Source: Candidatus Cloacimonadota bacterium
GTDB lineage: Bacteria; UBA4055
Assembly (NCBI GenBank): GCA_002742935.1
Contig: PDON01000030.1
Location: 1 to 45,015, forward strand
Direction: 5' to 3'
DNA: 45,015 nucleotides
Of the stretch, positions 25,687 through 33,102 are shown in pieces. How positions within the stretch are numbered: position 1 is the stretch's first letter; every line of letters begins with the position of its first letter. The notes below the pieces were generated by a model. It was not told where the DNA came from. It worked only from the letters and a program-made list of their open reading frames with translations, and did no database searches. Position numbers and translations under genes: made by a program.

Positions 25687-26933
25687 ATAGAGTTTTAAAC
25701 CCATCAAAAATATTTGGATCTGTCAATGTTCCTCCATCAAAAAGTATGATGCAAAGAGCAGTTGCAATATCTCTACTCACTAAGGGAAAAACTACTATTT
25801 CAAACTCCTCTTTTTGCAATGATTCTAAAGCAGCACTCTCCATTGCTAAAAGTTTGGGTGGAGATGTAACTATAGATGAAAAATCTAAAGAGGTGAAAAT
25901 TTGTGGTAATTTAGATCCTGTAGAGTCCGAACTCAATTGTGGAGAATCCGGTCTTTCTCTTAGAATGTTTTCTCCTATAGTTTCGCTTTTGGATAGAGAA
26001 ATTTTTATAAATGGCGGAGGATCTTTAGTTTCAAGACCTGTAGATATGATTATAGATTCTCTCTCTAAGTTAGGGGTTTTTATTAGAGGTAATAACAATC
26101 TTTTACCTCTATCAATCAAAGGCCCTATTACAAAAAATTGTTGTACTATTGACGGATCTATAAGTTCTCAACTTCTAACAGGTCTTCTAATAGCTCTACC
26201 ATATCTAAAAAATAATAGTGAGATAGTGGTAAACAATCTCAAAAGCAGACCTTATATTGATATGACCATTGATATACTTAAAGATTTTGGTATAGTGATT
26301 GAAAACTATGAGTATAAAAGATTTTTTATAAAGGGAAATCAAAAGTATCAATCTATAAACTATAGGGTAGAGGGTGATTGGAGTAGTGGGGCTTCTCTTT
26401 TGGTTGCAGGAGCTCTTGGTGGAGAGATAGAGGTTAAAGGCTTAGATGTAAACTCAAAACAAGCAGATGTTACAATTGTTGATATATTGAATCTTTGTGG
26501 TGCTAAGGTTGAGGTATCAAGAGATTATGTAAGAGTAAAAAAGAGAGGTTTAAAAGGTTTTAATTTTGATCTTTCAGATTCACCGGATCTTTTTCCTGTA
26601 GTTGTAGCTTTAGGGTTAAATTGTAGTACTATTTCTACTTTAAAAGGTGTTAAAAGGCTTACCTATAAGGAGAGTAACAGAGGTTTGGTTTTAAAGAAAG
26701 AGTTTGAAAAGCTTGGAGGTAGAATATCTATTGATGGTGATATTATGAAAGTTTATCCATCCTCTATAAATGGGGGTATTTTAGATTCCCATAACGATCA
26801 TAGAATTGCAATGAGTGGAGCGTTGGCATCTATAAATGCAAAAGGATCTATAACCATTACAGATAGTGAGTGTGTGGAGAAATCCTATAGTAGTTTTTTT
26901 GATGATTTTGAATCAATTTGTGAAAATGTATAA
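25683..26933 (+). CDS. aroA: 5-enolpyruvylshikimate-3-phosphate synthase
   Basis: Transfers enolpyruvate from PEP to shikimate 3-phosphate; cytoplasmic. Motifs: VPPSKSMMQRAVAISLL near residue 16, LNCGESGLSLRMF, GSISSQLLTGLL, DWSSGASLL, and the C-terminal ESNRG and NDHRIAMSGAL. I place the start at TTG 25683, which overlaps the aroD stop as TTGA and has GGAG about eight bases upstream, giving 416 residues; a longer frame from 25635 would run 52 bases into aroD without support. The residue after LNCGESG is S where many enzymes have T. Confidence 0.94.
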   Translation: MNRVLNPSKIFGSVNVPPSKSMMQRAVAISLLTKGKTTISNSSFCNDSKAALSIAKSLGGDVTIDEKSKEVKICGNLDPVESELNCGESGLSLRMFSPIVSLLDREIFINGGGSLVSRPVDMIIDSLSKLGVFIRGNNNLLPLSIKGPITKNCCTIDGSISSQLLTGLLIALPYLKNNSEIVVNNLKSRPYIDMTIDILKDFGIVIENYEYKRFFIKGNQKYQSINYRVEGDWSSGASLLVAGALGGEIEVKGLDVNSKQADVTIVDILNLCGAKVEVSRDYVRVKKRGLKGFNFDLSDSPDLFPVVVALGLNCSTISTLKGVKRLTYKESNRGLVLKKEFEKLGGRISIDGDIMKVYPSSINGGILDSHNDHRIAMSGALASINAKGSITITDSECVEKSYSSFFDDFESICENV

Positions 26934-26942
26934 GAGTAGATT

Positions 26943-27926
26943 ATGAACAGTTTTGGAAAGATTTTTAGAGTTACCATATATGGAGAATCACATAGTAAGC
27001 AGGTAGGTATTGTTGTTGACGGTGTTCCTTGTGGAATAGAGTTATCCATAGATGATTTTAGAAAAGATCTTGAGAGGAGGAGGAGTGGGAAACTTGGCTC
27101 TACTACAAGATTAGAAGCAGATCTACCAAATATTATTAACGGATATTTTGAAGGTTACACAACAGGTGCTCCTCTACATATATATTTTGAAAATAGAAAT
27201 ATTAGATCAAAAGATTATAAAAACCTTTTAAGTTCTCCAAGACCAGGACATGCTGATTTTACTGCAAAAGTTAAATTTAATAACTTTAATGATTATAGAG
27301 GTGGAGGTTATTTTTCCGGTAGATTAACCTTAGGTGTCGTTTCAGCCGGTGTTGTTGCTAAAAAGATCTTAAAAGGCGTAACTATTAAAGCTAAACTGAT
27401 TGAGCTTGGTGGGGAGGAGTATAGTAACAATATTTTAAAAAAAGCTATCTCTGAAAAGGATTCTTTGGGTGGAGTGATTGAGTGCTCTGTTGATAATCTT
27501 CCCATTGGTTTAGGTGAACCTTTTTTTAACTCTGTTGAATCTCTTATAAGCCATATTATTTTTTCTATTCCCGGAGTTAGAGGTATTGAGTTTGGCTCAG
27601 GTTTTAACTCTGCTAGACAAAAAGGAAGTGAACACAACGATTCTATCATAGATTCAAACGGAAAAACCTTAACAAACAATTGTGGCGGAGTAAATGGAGG
27701 GATAACCAATGGTAATCAGCTCATTTTTAGAGTTGCCGTAAAACCAACCTCCAGTATAGGTAAGGTTCAGAATACATACAATTTTGATACAGACAGCGTT
27801 CAATCTTTAGAGATTGAGGGAAGACATGATACTGCTTTTGTTTTAAGAGTTCCTGTTGTAGTTGAAGCGGTAACTGCCATAGTTTTAGCAGATCTTAAAT
27901 TTATAAATAGTGTAAGTTCTAACTAG
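26943..27926 (+). CDS. aroC: Chorismate synthase
   Basis: Last step of chorismate synthesis, using reduced FMN. Motifs: FRVTIYGESHSKQVGIVVDG at the N-terminus, RRRSGKLGSTTR, SSPRPGHADFT, GGGYFSGRLTLG, and near the C-terminus the FMN-binding NCGGVNGGITNG and EGRHDTAFVLRVPVVVEA. 327 residues, shorter than the 350-390 common in the family, so it lacks some peripheral loops; all core motifs are kept. Ten bases after aroA. No aroE or aroK lies nearby, so the operon lacks shikimate dehydrogenase and kinase. The TAG stop starts a dispersed repeat box. Confidence 0.94.
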   Translation: MNSFGKIFRVTIYGESHSKQVGIVVDGVPCGIELSIDDFRKDLERRRSGKLGSTTRLEADLPNIINGYFEGYTTGAPLHIYFENRNIRSKDYKNLLSSPRPGHADFTAKVKFNNFNDYRGGGYFSGRLTLGVVSAGVVAKKILKGVTIKAKLIELGGEEYSNNILKKAISEKDSLGGVIECSVDNLPIGLGEPFFNSVESLISHIIFSIPGVRGIEFGSGFNSARQKGSEHNDSIIDSNGKTLTNNCGGVNGGITNGNQLIFRVAVKPTSSIGKVQNTYNFDTDSVQSLEIEGRHDTAFVLRVPVVVEAVTAIVLADLKFINSVSSN

Positions 27927-28155
27927 GATATACTGAAAAAAGGAAAAATAATATTTATTTAAGAAGTTAATAGGTACTTAACAACCGTAAAATGGAAGGT
28001 TTTCAAGCAATAGTTATTATAAGCCTTGCAGTTTTCTTAGGAGAAAGAAGCCATAAATTTCAAATTTCGGTGTTAAAGTAGCTTTTCTATCACCTACTAT
28101 TGTAGGCTTTCTTTGGGCCTATTTTGCCGTAACTTCTTTGTTTATGACTAGACCC
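27926..28155 (+). repeat. Possible MITE-like element between aroC and selD
   Basis: Starts with GGATATACTGAAAAA (27926-27940) on the aroC stop and ends with GACTAGACCC (28146-28155), a match to the reverse complement of the box start (…TAGACCC). The interior has the segment AGGCTTTC...TTTTGCCGTAAC (28105-28135) shared with other gaps. About 230 bp with imperfect terminal inverted repeats and no gene. Confidence 0.45.
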
Positions 28156-28191
28156 TAATTAAAAGATTCCATAAATATTTTTTAGCAGATC

Positions 28192-29262
28192 CTATTTTAC
28201 AAAAATTCTTTTTTCTCCTGTTTTAACCTCTCCTACTATTTCAGCAGACTCATATCCATTATCTTTTAACTCTTTAACACAAGAAATTGCGTTCTCTTCA
28301 GGAAGAGATATTAGCAGTCCTCCCGATGTTTGTGCATCATAAAATAGCATCATATCATCTTCATTAACATTTTTAAGAGTTACAAAATTTTCTACATAAG
28401 ATCTGTTTCTGTAAGATCCTGAAGGGAAGATCCCTAAGTTTGCCAAATCTTTAGCACCCTCTATAATAGGTACTTTATCACTGTAGATATCTATTGAAAG
28501 AGAGTCTGCAAGCATCTCTCTCAAATGACCTAAAAATCCAAAACCGGTAACATCGGTTAATCCGTTAACACCATATTTTATGGCAATCTCTGAACCAATT
28601 TTATTTAGTTGTGCCATGTGGAAAGCTGCTTCTCTTGCATTCTTTTCTGAAGCTAGTCCACCTTTTATTCCCGTAGTTAATACTCCAAGTCCAATAGGTT
28701 TAGTGAGAATGATTTTATCACCATTCTTTATTCCATTATTTTTGAGGTACTTTTTAGGGTGAACAATACCTGTTACCGAAAGTCCAAACTTCATTTCAAG
28801 ATCTTCAATTGTATGACCACCAACAACAACTGCTTCAGATTCAACCACTTTTGAAAGTGCACCGGCAAGCATCTCTTTAAGCATTTCCGGCGTTACATTA
28901 CATGAATCATAAGCAACTACATTCATAGCAGTTAAAACTTTTCCTCCCATAGCATAAACATCGCTTAAACTGTTTGCAGCAGCAATTTGACCATAGATGT
29001 AAGGATCATTTACAACCGGAGTTATAAAATCCAAGGTTTGAACAATAGCTTGATTATCATTTATTTTGTATATTCCGGCATCATCACTGTTTTCAAAACC
29101 ATGTAAAAGGTTTGAAGATGTTGGAAAATTAAGATTTTTCAATATATTTGAAAGACCCGACGGGCTTAATTTACCCGCTCAACCGGCAGCTCTCACATTG
29201 TTGGTTAGTTTTATCTCTTTATTCTCTTCATCATAATATTTTTTAAAGTTCGGAAGCTTCAT
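28192..29262 (-). CDS. selD: Selenophosphate synthetase SelD, selenocysteine-containing
   Basis: Makes selenophosphate from selenide and ATP, the donor for selenocysteine and selenouridine. An apparent frame from 29142 lacks the N-terminal catalytic loop; reading upstream through an in-frame UGA (29181-29179) restores it as VRAAGUAGKLSPSGL, with Sec at residue 28 where homologues have Cys or Sec (GC/U-x-x-K). The full start is ATG 29262, with GGTGG eight bases upstream, giving about 356 residues, the family length. A hairpin that fits a bacterial SECIS lies just after the UGA. Later motifs: the DFITPVVNDPYIYGQIAAAN segment, GGHTIEDLE, TKPIGLGVL, TDVTGFGFLGH, and SGGLL. It overlaps the YgiQ-like gene by 20 bp, so they are coupled. 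The organism must have the selABC machinery, which is outside this window. Confidence 0.93.
29152..29167 (-). promoter_or_regulatory. Candidate bacterial SECIS hairpin in selD
   Basis: On the coding strand AAGCCCGUCGGGUCUU can fold as AAGCCC/GGG-CUU with a bulged U and a GUC loop, beginning 11 nt after the UGA. Spacing and a bulged U next to a G-containing loop resemble the E. coli fdhF SECIS. The stem is short, so this is a candidate only. Confidence 0.5.
29179..29181 (-). other. In-frame UGA read as selenocysteine (Sec28 of SelD)
   Basis: UGA in frame with both the upstream start at 29262 and the downstream SelD body; flanking residues AAG-U-AGK match the SelD active-site loop. Confidence 0.9.
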
Positions 29263-31015
29263 ATTTTTCCACCATATTAAGTATGTTGTTTAATTTTTTT
29301 CGTTTTAGATGATATTTAAGATCTTTTCTTTTCCCTTTTTTTTGGAAATTAAGAATTTTCTCTAAGAGCTTTTTCTCCTCTGTATCTTTTATAACATCCA
29401 CATCTTCAAAACTGAATATATTTTTTTCTGAATAGTAAACTACAGATTGCACCGTTAAAGGAAGAGGAATAAAAGGTCTAACCTCTCCAATTATTAACTC
29501 ATTATCCATAACATATTTTAGAGTCTCTTTAACAGTTTCAAATGTTTCACCCGGTAATGAGCTGTTTAGAACAACTTCTAAAGATCTGTTTTTACCATAC
29601 TCACCACTTTTTTTGATATATTTTGTAATGAAACCTTTGAGTTGTTTACTTTCCTCCAGATCGTTTGCCCTTCTAACCTTATCTGAAAAACTATTGGAGT
29701 TTATTAGAGCTTTCATTCCGGTTCGAAGCTTTATATAATCCTTAATAATATCATCACATTTATCCATTACTCTGTAATCAATTGTAGTACTATCTAAAAT
29801 TTGCCTTACAGATTTTGATTCACTAATAGTTTTGAGAAGATCAATATATTTCTGTTCATTAAACACTATATTGCTACACATAGATTTTCCGGCAGTCTCA
29901 AAACAGGTGTACCTCTTACAATCTTCACACTTAATTCTATTTTTAAGCTCAATTGCCATCTGTTCCATTTTACCATAGCCAATATTTTTGAATGTAGCTT
30001 TGAAACTTCTGAGTTTTTTTATTCTGTGTGAATCTTTTATAATACCGCCAAAAGGTCTTTTATTTATATCTTTACCCTCTGTTAAAAAACTATTGAAGTT
30101 TAAATTTACAGGGTCTCCTATTTGAGTTACTATACCTGTAGCTAAAAGTTTTTCAAATATAGGTATAGGTTCTTTATAGATAAAGTGAGGTCTGTTTTTA
30201 TAACTTTGGGAAAAAATATCTATCATCTGATCTTCTGTATATGGTTTATGGAGTCTGTTTATAACCATATATCTATTCATAACTTTTTGATAAATACCTT
30301 TTGAGGAAAAATTTAACTCGCTAAGGAAGATTCTATACATATCTACATAACATACCTTATCCTTTTCACAATCTTCGTGAGAAGGTAGTTTTACCATATT
30401 AAGAGGTTCCTCTTTTGATATGTAGGCAATACCCGGTTGATTGTACAGTGTTTCAATACCAAGAGATCCTCTCATATGTTTTGCTAATCTTAAACAGTTT
30501 AGTTCTATCTTATCAAAAATTAGTAGATCTGCTTTAGAATCAAAGAGGATTGGTTTTCTTAGCTTATTACTCCAATAATCATAGTGGGTTACTCTTCTTG
30601 TAGAAGCTTCATTTCCACCCAAAACAACAACAGCATCTTTAAAATGTGATCTTATGTTTGATGTAAGAGTGATTGCTGCTCTATCCGGTCTGTTAGATCT
30701 TTTACCTCCACTCTGGTAAGGATCTGATGATCTATACTTTTTATAGGCACTATAGTTCATTACCATAGAATCCTCTTTACCGGTAATTACCAAAAAAAAC
30801 AGCCTTGGTTTTCCAAATTTTGCAAGATCCTCTTTTGTAGGATCTGAAACTATTCCTACTTTGAACCCTGACGATATTAGAACCCTTGCACTCCTTACAG
30901 CTTCATACCAAGGATGATCAATATAGGCATCGCAAGTTACAATCACTACATCTATATATTTCCAACCATTTCTTTTTGCTTCATCCATATTTATAGGTAT
31001 GAAATCTGTTTTCAT
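29243..31015 (-). CDS. YgiQ-like (UPF0313) protein lacking the radical-SAM cysteine triad
   Basis: Clear YgiQ family resemblance: VVIVTCDAYIDHPWYEA at the N-terminus, KPRLFFLVITGKEDSMVMNY, GGKRSNRPDRAAI, VVLGGNEASTRRVTHYDYW and DSKADLLIF, and later the cysteine cluster CEDCKRYTCFETAGKSMC (about residue 373) and a C-terminal HPGE-like LPGETFETVKE. In canonical YgiQ proteins a CxxxCxxC radical-SAM motif follows the region here reading YKEPIPIFEKLLAT; in this protein that position reads GIVTQIGDPVNLNFNS, without cysteines. The N-terminus also lacks the roughly 30-residue PFLP lead of E. coli YgiQ. It therefore looks like a noncanonical or catalytically altered member. GGAG precedes the ATG. Overlaps selD by 20 bp. 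The family's substrate is unknown. Confidence 0.8.
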   Translation of the reverse strand: MKTDFIPINMDEAKRNGWKYIDVVIVTCDAYIDHPWYEAVRSARVLISSGFKVGIVSDPTKEDLAKFGKPRLFFLVITGKEDSMVMNYSAYKKYRSSDPYQSGGKRSNRPDRAAITLTSNIRSHFKDAVVVLGGNEASTRRVTHYDYWSNKLRKPILFDSKADLLIFDKIELNCLRLAKHMRGSLGIETLYNQPGIAYISKEEPLNMVKLPSHEDCEKDKVCYVDMYRIFLSELNFSSKGIYQKVMNRYMVINRLHKPYTEDQMIDIFSQSYKNRPHFIYKEPIPIFEKLLATGIVTQIGDPVNLNFNSFLTEGKDINKRPFGGIIKDSHRIKKLRSFKATFKNIGYGKMEQMAIELKNRIKCEDCKRYTCFETAGKSMCSNIVFNEQKYIDLLKTISESKSVRQILDSTTIDYRVMDKCDDIIKDYIKLRTGMKALINSNSFSDKVRRANDLEESKQLKGFITKYIKKSGEYGKNRSLEVVLNSSLPGETFETVKETLKYVMDNELIIGEVRPFIPLPLTVQSVVYYSEKNIFSFEDVDVIKDTEEKKLLEKILNFQKKGKRKDLKYHLKRKKLNNILNMVEKYEASEL

Positions 31016-31419
31016 CGTTACTCCAAATTTTAACCTGACTAATATAATTAATTTTATAGGTAGAAACTAGTTAAAGTTTAACTAACCTGAGCTCGATATA
31101 GAAATATAAGGATTTTACTTGTGGTTAGACCTATAAATAAAGCCTAGAAAATAAATGTTAATTTAAAAGAAAGATTGCAAGTTTACTCAAAGGATATCAC
31201 TTTTTAAGTTTTTAATTATTACTTTTATAATTTTCTTGAAGATAAAAAAATAATTTCTATACCATTAATAATCCATTATATTCTTTTATGAAAATTATTA
31301 ATGGGGTCTTGTTGATCTAGATTGTCAACTCTAGTGATAATTTCAAGAGAAGTTTTTTCTTACAAGGGTTTACTAATCTTAAAATACAGATCTGTTTGAA
31401 CAATTTTTGGAGAGTAGTT
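31016..31419. other. Divergent intergenic region, YgiQ-like gene / tagD
   Basis: About 400 bp without a gene. It contains CTGAGCTCGATATA (31087), a repeat box also found at 22087, 32117 and 43408, and a 45-bp segment at 31244-31288 repeated at 35340-35384. The tagD ribosome site GGAGAG is at 31409. Promoters for both divergent genes are expected here. Confidence 0.55.
31244..31288 (+). repeat. Promoter-region repeat, copy 1 (upstream of tagD)
   Basis: AAAAAATAATTTCTATACCA... to ...TATATTCTTTT matches 35340-35384 at roughly 40 of 45 positions by eye. Both copies precede CDP-glycerol genes and contain a TATATT that could be a -10 element. Confidence 0.65.
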
Positions 31420-31815
31420 TTGAAAAAAGTAATTACATATGGAACTTTTGATCTTTTTCATATAGGACATTTAAATATTCTAAGAAGAGCTAAAGAGTTA
31501 GGAGACTACCTAATTGTCGCTGTTTCTACAGATCAATTCAATGCTATTAAAGGTAAAAAGTGTACCTATCCGTATGAACACAGATCTGAGATTGTAAAAG
31601 CTATTAGGTATGTTGATGAGGTTATACCAGAGAATGATTGGGAGCAGAAGAGGGAAGATATAGAGAAACATGAAATATCAACCTTTGTTATGGGTGATGA
31701 TTGGAAGGGGAAATTTGATTTTTTAAAGGATAAGTGTGAGGTTGTATACTTAAATAGAACTAAAAGTATATCTACAACTGAGATTAAGGAGGAGATAAGA
31801 GGTACTAAGAGTTAA
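31420..31815 (+). CDS. tagD: Glycerol-3-phosphate cytidylyltransferase
   Basis: Forms CDP-glycerol from CTP and glycerol 3-phosphate, the activated donor for glycerol-phosphate polymers or side groups. Nucleotidyltransferase motifs: YGTFDLFHIGHLNIL (HxGH), VMGDDWKGKFDFL, and the C-terminal RTKSISTTEIK (RTxGISTT in teichoic-acid enzymes, with S for G here). TTG 31420 with GGAGAG eight bases upstream gives 131 residues, the usual length; a longer frame from 31396 adds eight residues over the ribosome site. It is alone in its transcript: the MACPF-like module separates it from the CDP-glycerol transferase at 35538. Confidence 0.93.
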   Translation: MKKVITYGTFDLFHIGHLNILRRAKELGDYLIVAVSTDQFNAIKGKKCTYPYEHRSEIVKAIRYVDEVIPENDWEQKREDIEKHEISTFVMGDDWKGKFDFLKDKCEVVYLNRTKSISTTEIKEEIRGTKS

Positions 31816-31881
31816 GTTTCCTAAAAAAATATTAAATTTAAAACCATAACTCGATAGGATTTTGCCGTTTGAGTTGATAGA

Positions 31882-32035
31882 ATGATAAGAGCCATAAATA
31901 CAAAGTTCTATTTTGCAGATGTAAACGGCGATGGTAAATACGAAAAAATCTATTGGAATAGGAAGAATTATAGTGGAATGCTAAAAATATTCTTTTATTA
32001 TTCTACAATAACTATAACTAGATTATTCATTCTAT
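31882..32035 (+). pseudogene. Decayed 3' end of an FG-GAP/VCBS repeat gene
   Basis: 31898-32035 closely repeats 35122-35255, the last repeat unit, stop region and trailer of the large lipoprotein gene (FYFADVNGDGKYEKIYWNRK). A one-base insertion after TTTTAT shifts the frame past the original stop. Everything upstream of the last repeat is missing, although a chance ATG at 31882 keeps the frame open. A terminator follows, as in the intact copy. It is a remnant of a second allele or an earlier duplicate. Confidence 0.85.
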
Positions 32036-32061
32036 AAAAGCCACCAGAAAAGGTGGCTTTT
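32036..32061 (+). terminator. Terminator after the FG-GAP remnant
   Basis: A 10-bp stem AAAAGCCACC / GGTGGCTTTT with loop AGAAAA, then ATTTTTTAT. Placed like the terminator of the intact gene at 35276. Confidence 0.88.
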
Positions 32062-32116
32062 ATTTTTTATATACAATTACTTTGCAGGTGAAATTTATTA
32101 AGTACTTAATTATTGC

Positions 32117-32668
32117 TGTTATAGTTGAGCTAGATATAAACACTAATCCAGTATTTAATGTAATAAATATAAATATTTGTAGAAAAATTTGTACCCCGAA
32201 TTTATCGAACCCATAGGAAGATTAGGAGAATCTCTTTTGATAGAATTTTACGGCAAACTTATTAGTTTATTTCCAATCTGGAAAATTTTTTTAATATTTT
32301 TGTTAAAATATAAACTTTTTTTCATTTCTTTTGCCATCAAAAGGAAGCCTTTTGGTTCTTTTTTCACAAAAGAAAAACCGTGATAGAAAAGTGAAGTCTA
32401 TGATATGTCATCAATTATTTTAAAGAATAATTTTCTATTTTTACCCTTGTTTTTCCATCTAAAAGCTTAGTCAATAGCATTGCCAAGGGCGATGTCCTAG
32501 ATATTGAATGAAAAATTGATTACTCAGCATTACGATGTTTATCAATAATCTAAGGGCAAAGTCGAATCATTAAATATTACCAAGAATAGAGAGTCAAGTA
32601 TTATTTCTAGAAAGATAAATACTTTAGCGGTTATAAGATAGTTAACCACTATGTCTAACTCAGATTTA
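32117..32668. mobile_element. Possible decayed mobile element with inverted ends
   Basis: GTTGAGCTAGATATAAAC at 32117 and, inverted, TATGTCTAACTCAGATT at 32652 form an imperfect inverted repeat (consensus TGAGYTAGAYATA) about 550 bp apart. The same end sequence occurs singly at 22087, 31087 and 43408. No transposase can be read between them, so this is only a candidate remnant or MITE. Confidence 0.35.
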
Positions 32669-32829
32669 TTATGAATTAACTATAAATAAATTTGCATAAC
32701 TAGAAAATTCATTGAAGTTTTTTACTGGATTTACTACAACCATATAGAGTGTAGACTTTTAAATAATACTATTTATCTTGCTCTAAATAAGCTTTGCGAA
32801 ATAAATCTTTGTTAAGTTGTTAAGCTCTT

Positions 32830-33066
32830 ATGAAAAGTAATAAGGTAAATAATATTTCAAATATACAGATAAGAATATCTAGAAATATTAGGAGAATTAG
32901 AAACGAGAAAAAAATATCTCAGGAAGAACTTGGGTTTAGGAGTAATATTCATAGAAATTTTCTATGGGCTATTGAGAGGTGTGAGAAGAGTCTCTCGCTT
33001 AGATCTTTAGAAAAAATAGCTAACGGTTTAAAAGTAGAGATTATAGATCTATTCAAAGAGGATTAA
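32830..33066 (+). CDS. XRE-family helix-turn-helix regulator
   Basis: A 78-residue single-domain DNA-binding protein. The Cro/C1-type HTH covers about residues 14-70: IRRIRNEKKISQEELGFRSN contains helices 1-3 and IHRNFLWAIERCEKSLSLRS the recognition helix region, ending LEKIANGLKVEIIDLF as in many small XRE proteins. It lies 36 bp before the MACPF-like lipoprotein gene and in the same direction, so it probably autoregulates and controls that gene. No clear ribosome site precedes the ATG. Genes of this type are common at the head of mobile accessory modules. Confidence 0.85.
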   Translation: MKSNKVNNISNIQIRISRNIRRIRNEKKISQEELGFRSNIHRNFLWAIERCEKSLSLRSLEKIANGLKVEIIDLFKED

Positions 33067-33102
33067 ACTCTTTTAAAACAAAAAATAACAAAAGGAGAAA
33101 AA

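Larger units (their letters stand above)
31816..32829. other. 1-kb region without an intact gene
   Basis: Holds the FG-GAP gene remnant, its terminator, a candidate decayed element at 32117-32668 and a stretch at 32705-32816 whose translation ends FIEVFY...YYNH, weakly like the C-terminus of IS3-type transposases. An apparent 64-residue frame at 32189-32383 looks like repeat-derived noise. Confidence 0.6.

Noticed and set aside
29143..29262. SelD as a truncated pseudogene because of the UGA
   Set aside because: The UGA sits exactly at the catalytic Cys/Sec position with intact frame and conserved residues on both sides, so selenocysteine is the better explanation.
31320..31400. tRNA-like fold in the tagD leader
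   Set aside because: No acceptor/T-arm pattern (no GGTTCRANYCC) was found here or in other gaps.
32189..32383. 64-residue open frame upstream of the XRE gene
   Set aside because: No ribosome site, low-complexity hydrophobic product, lies inside repeat debris, and includes the inverted TTTGCCGTAAAAT motif seen in other noncoding gaps.
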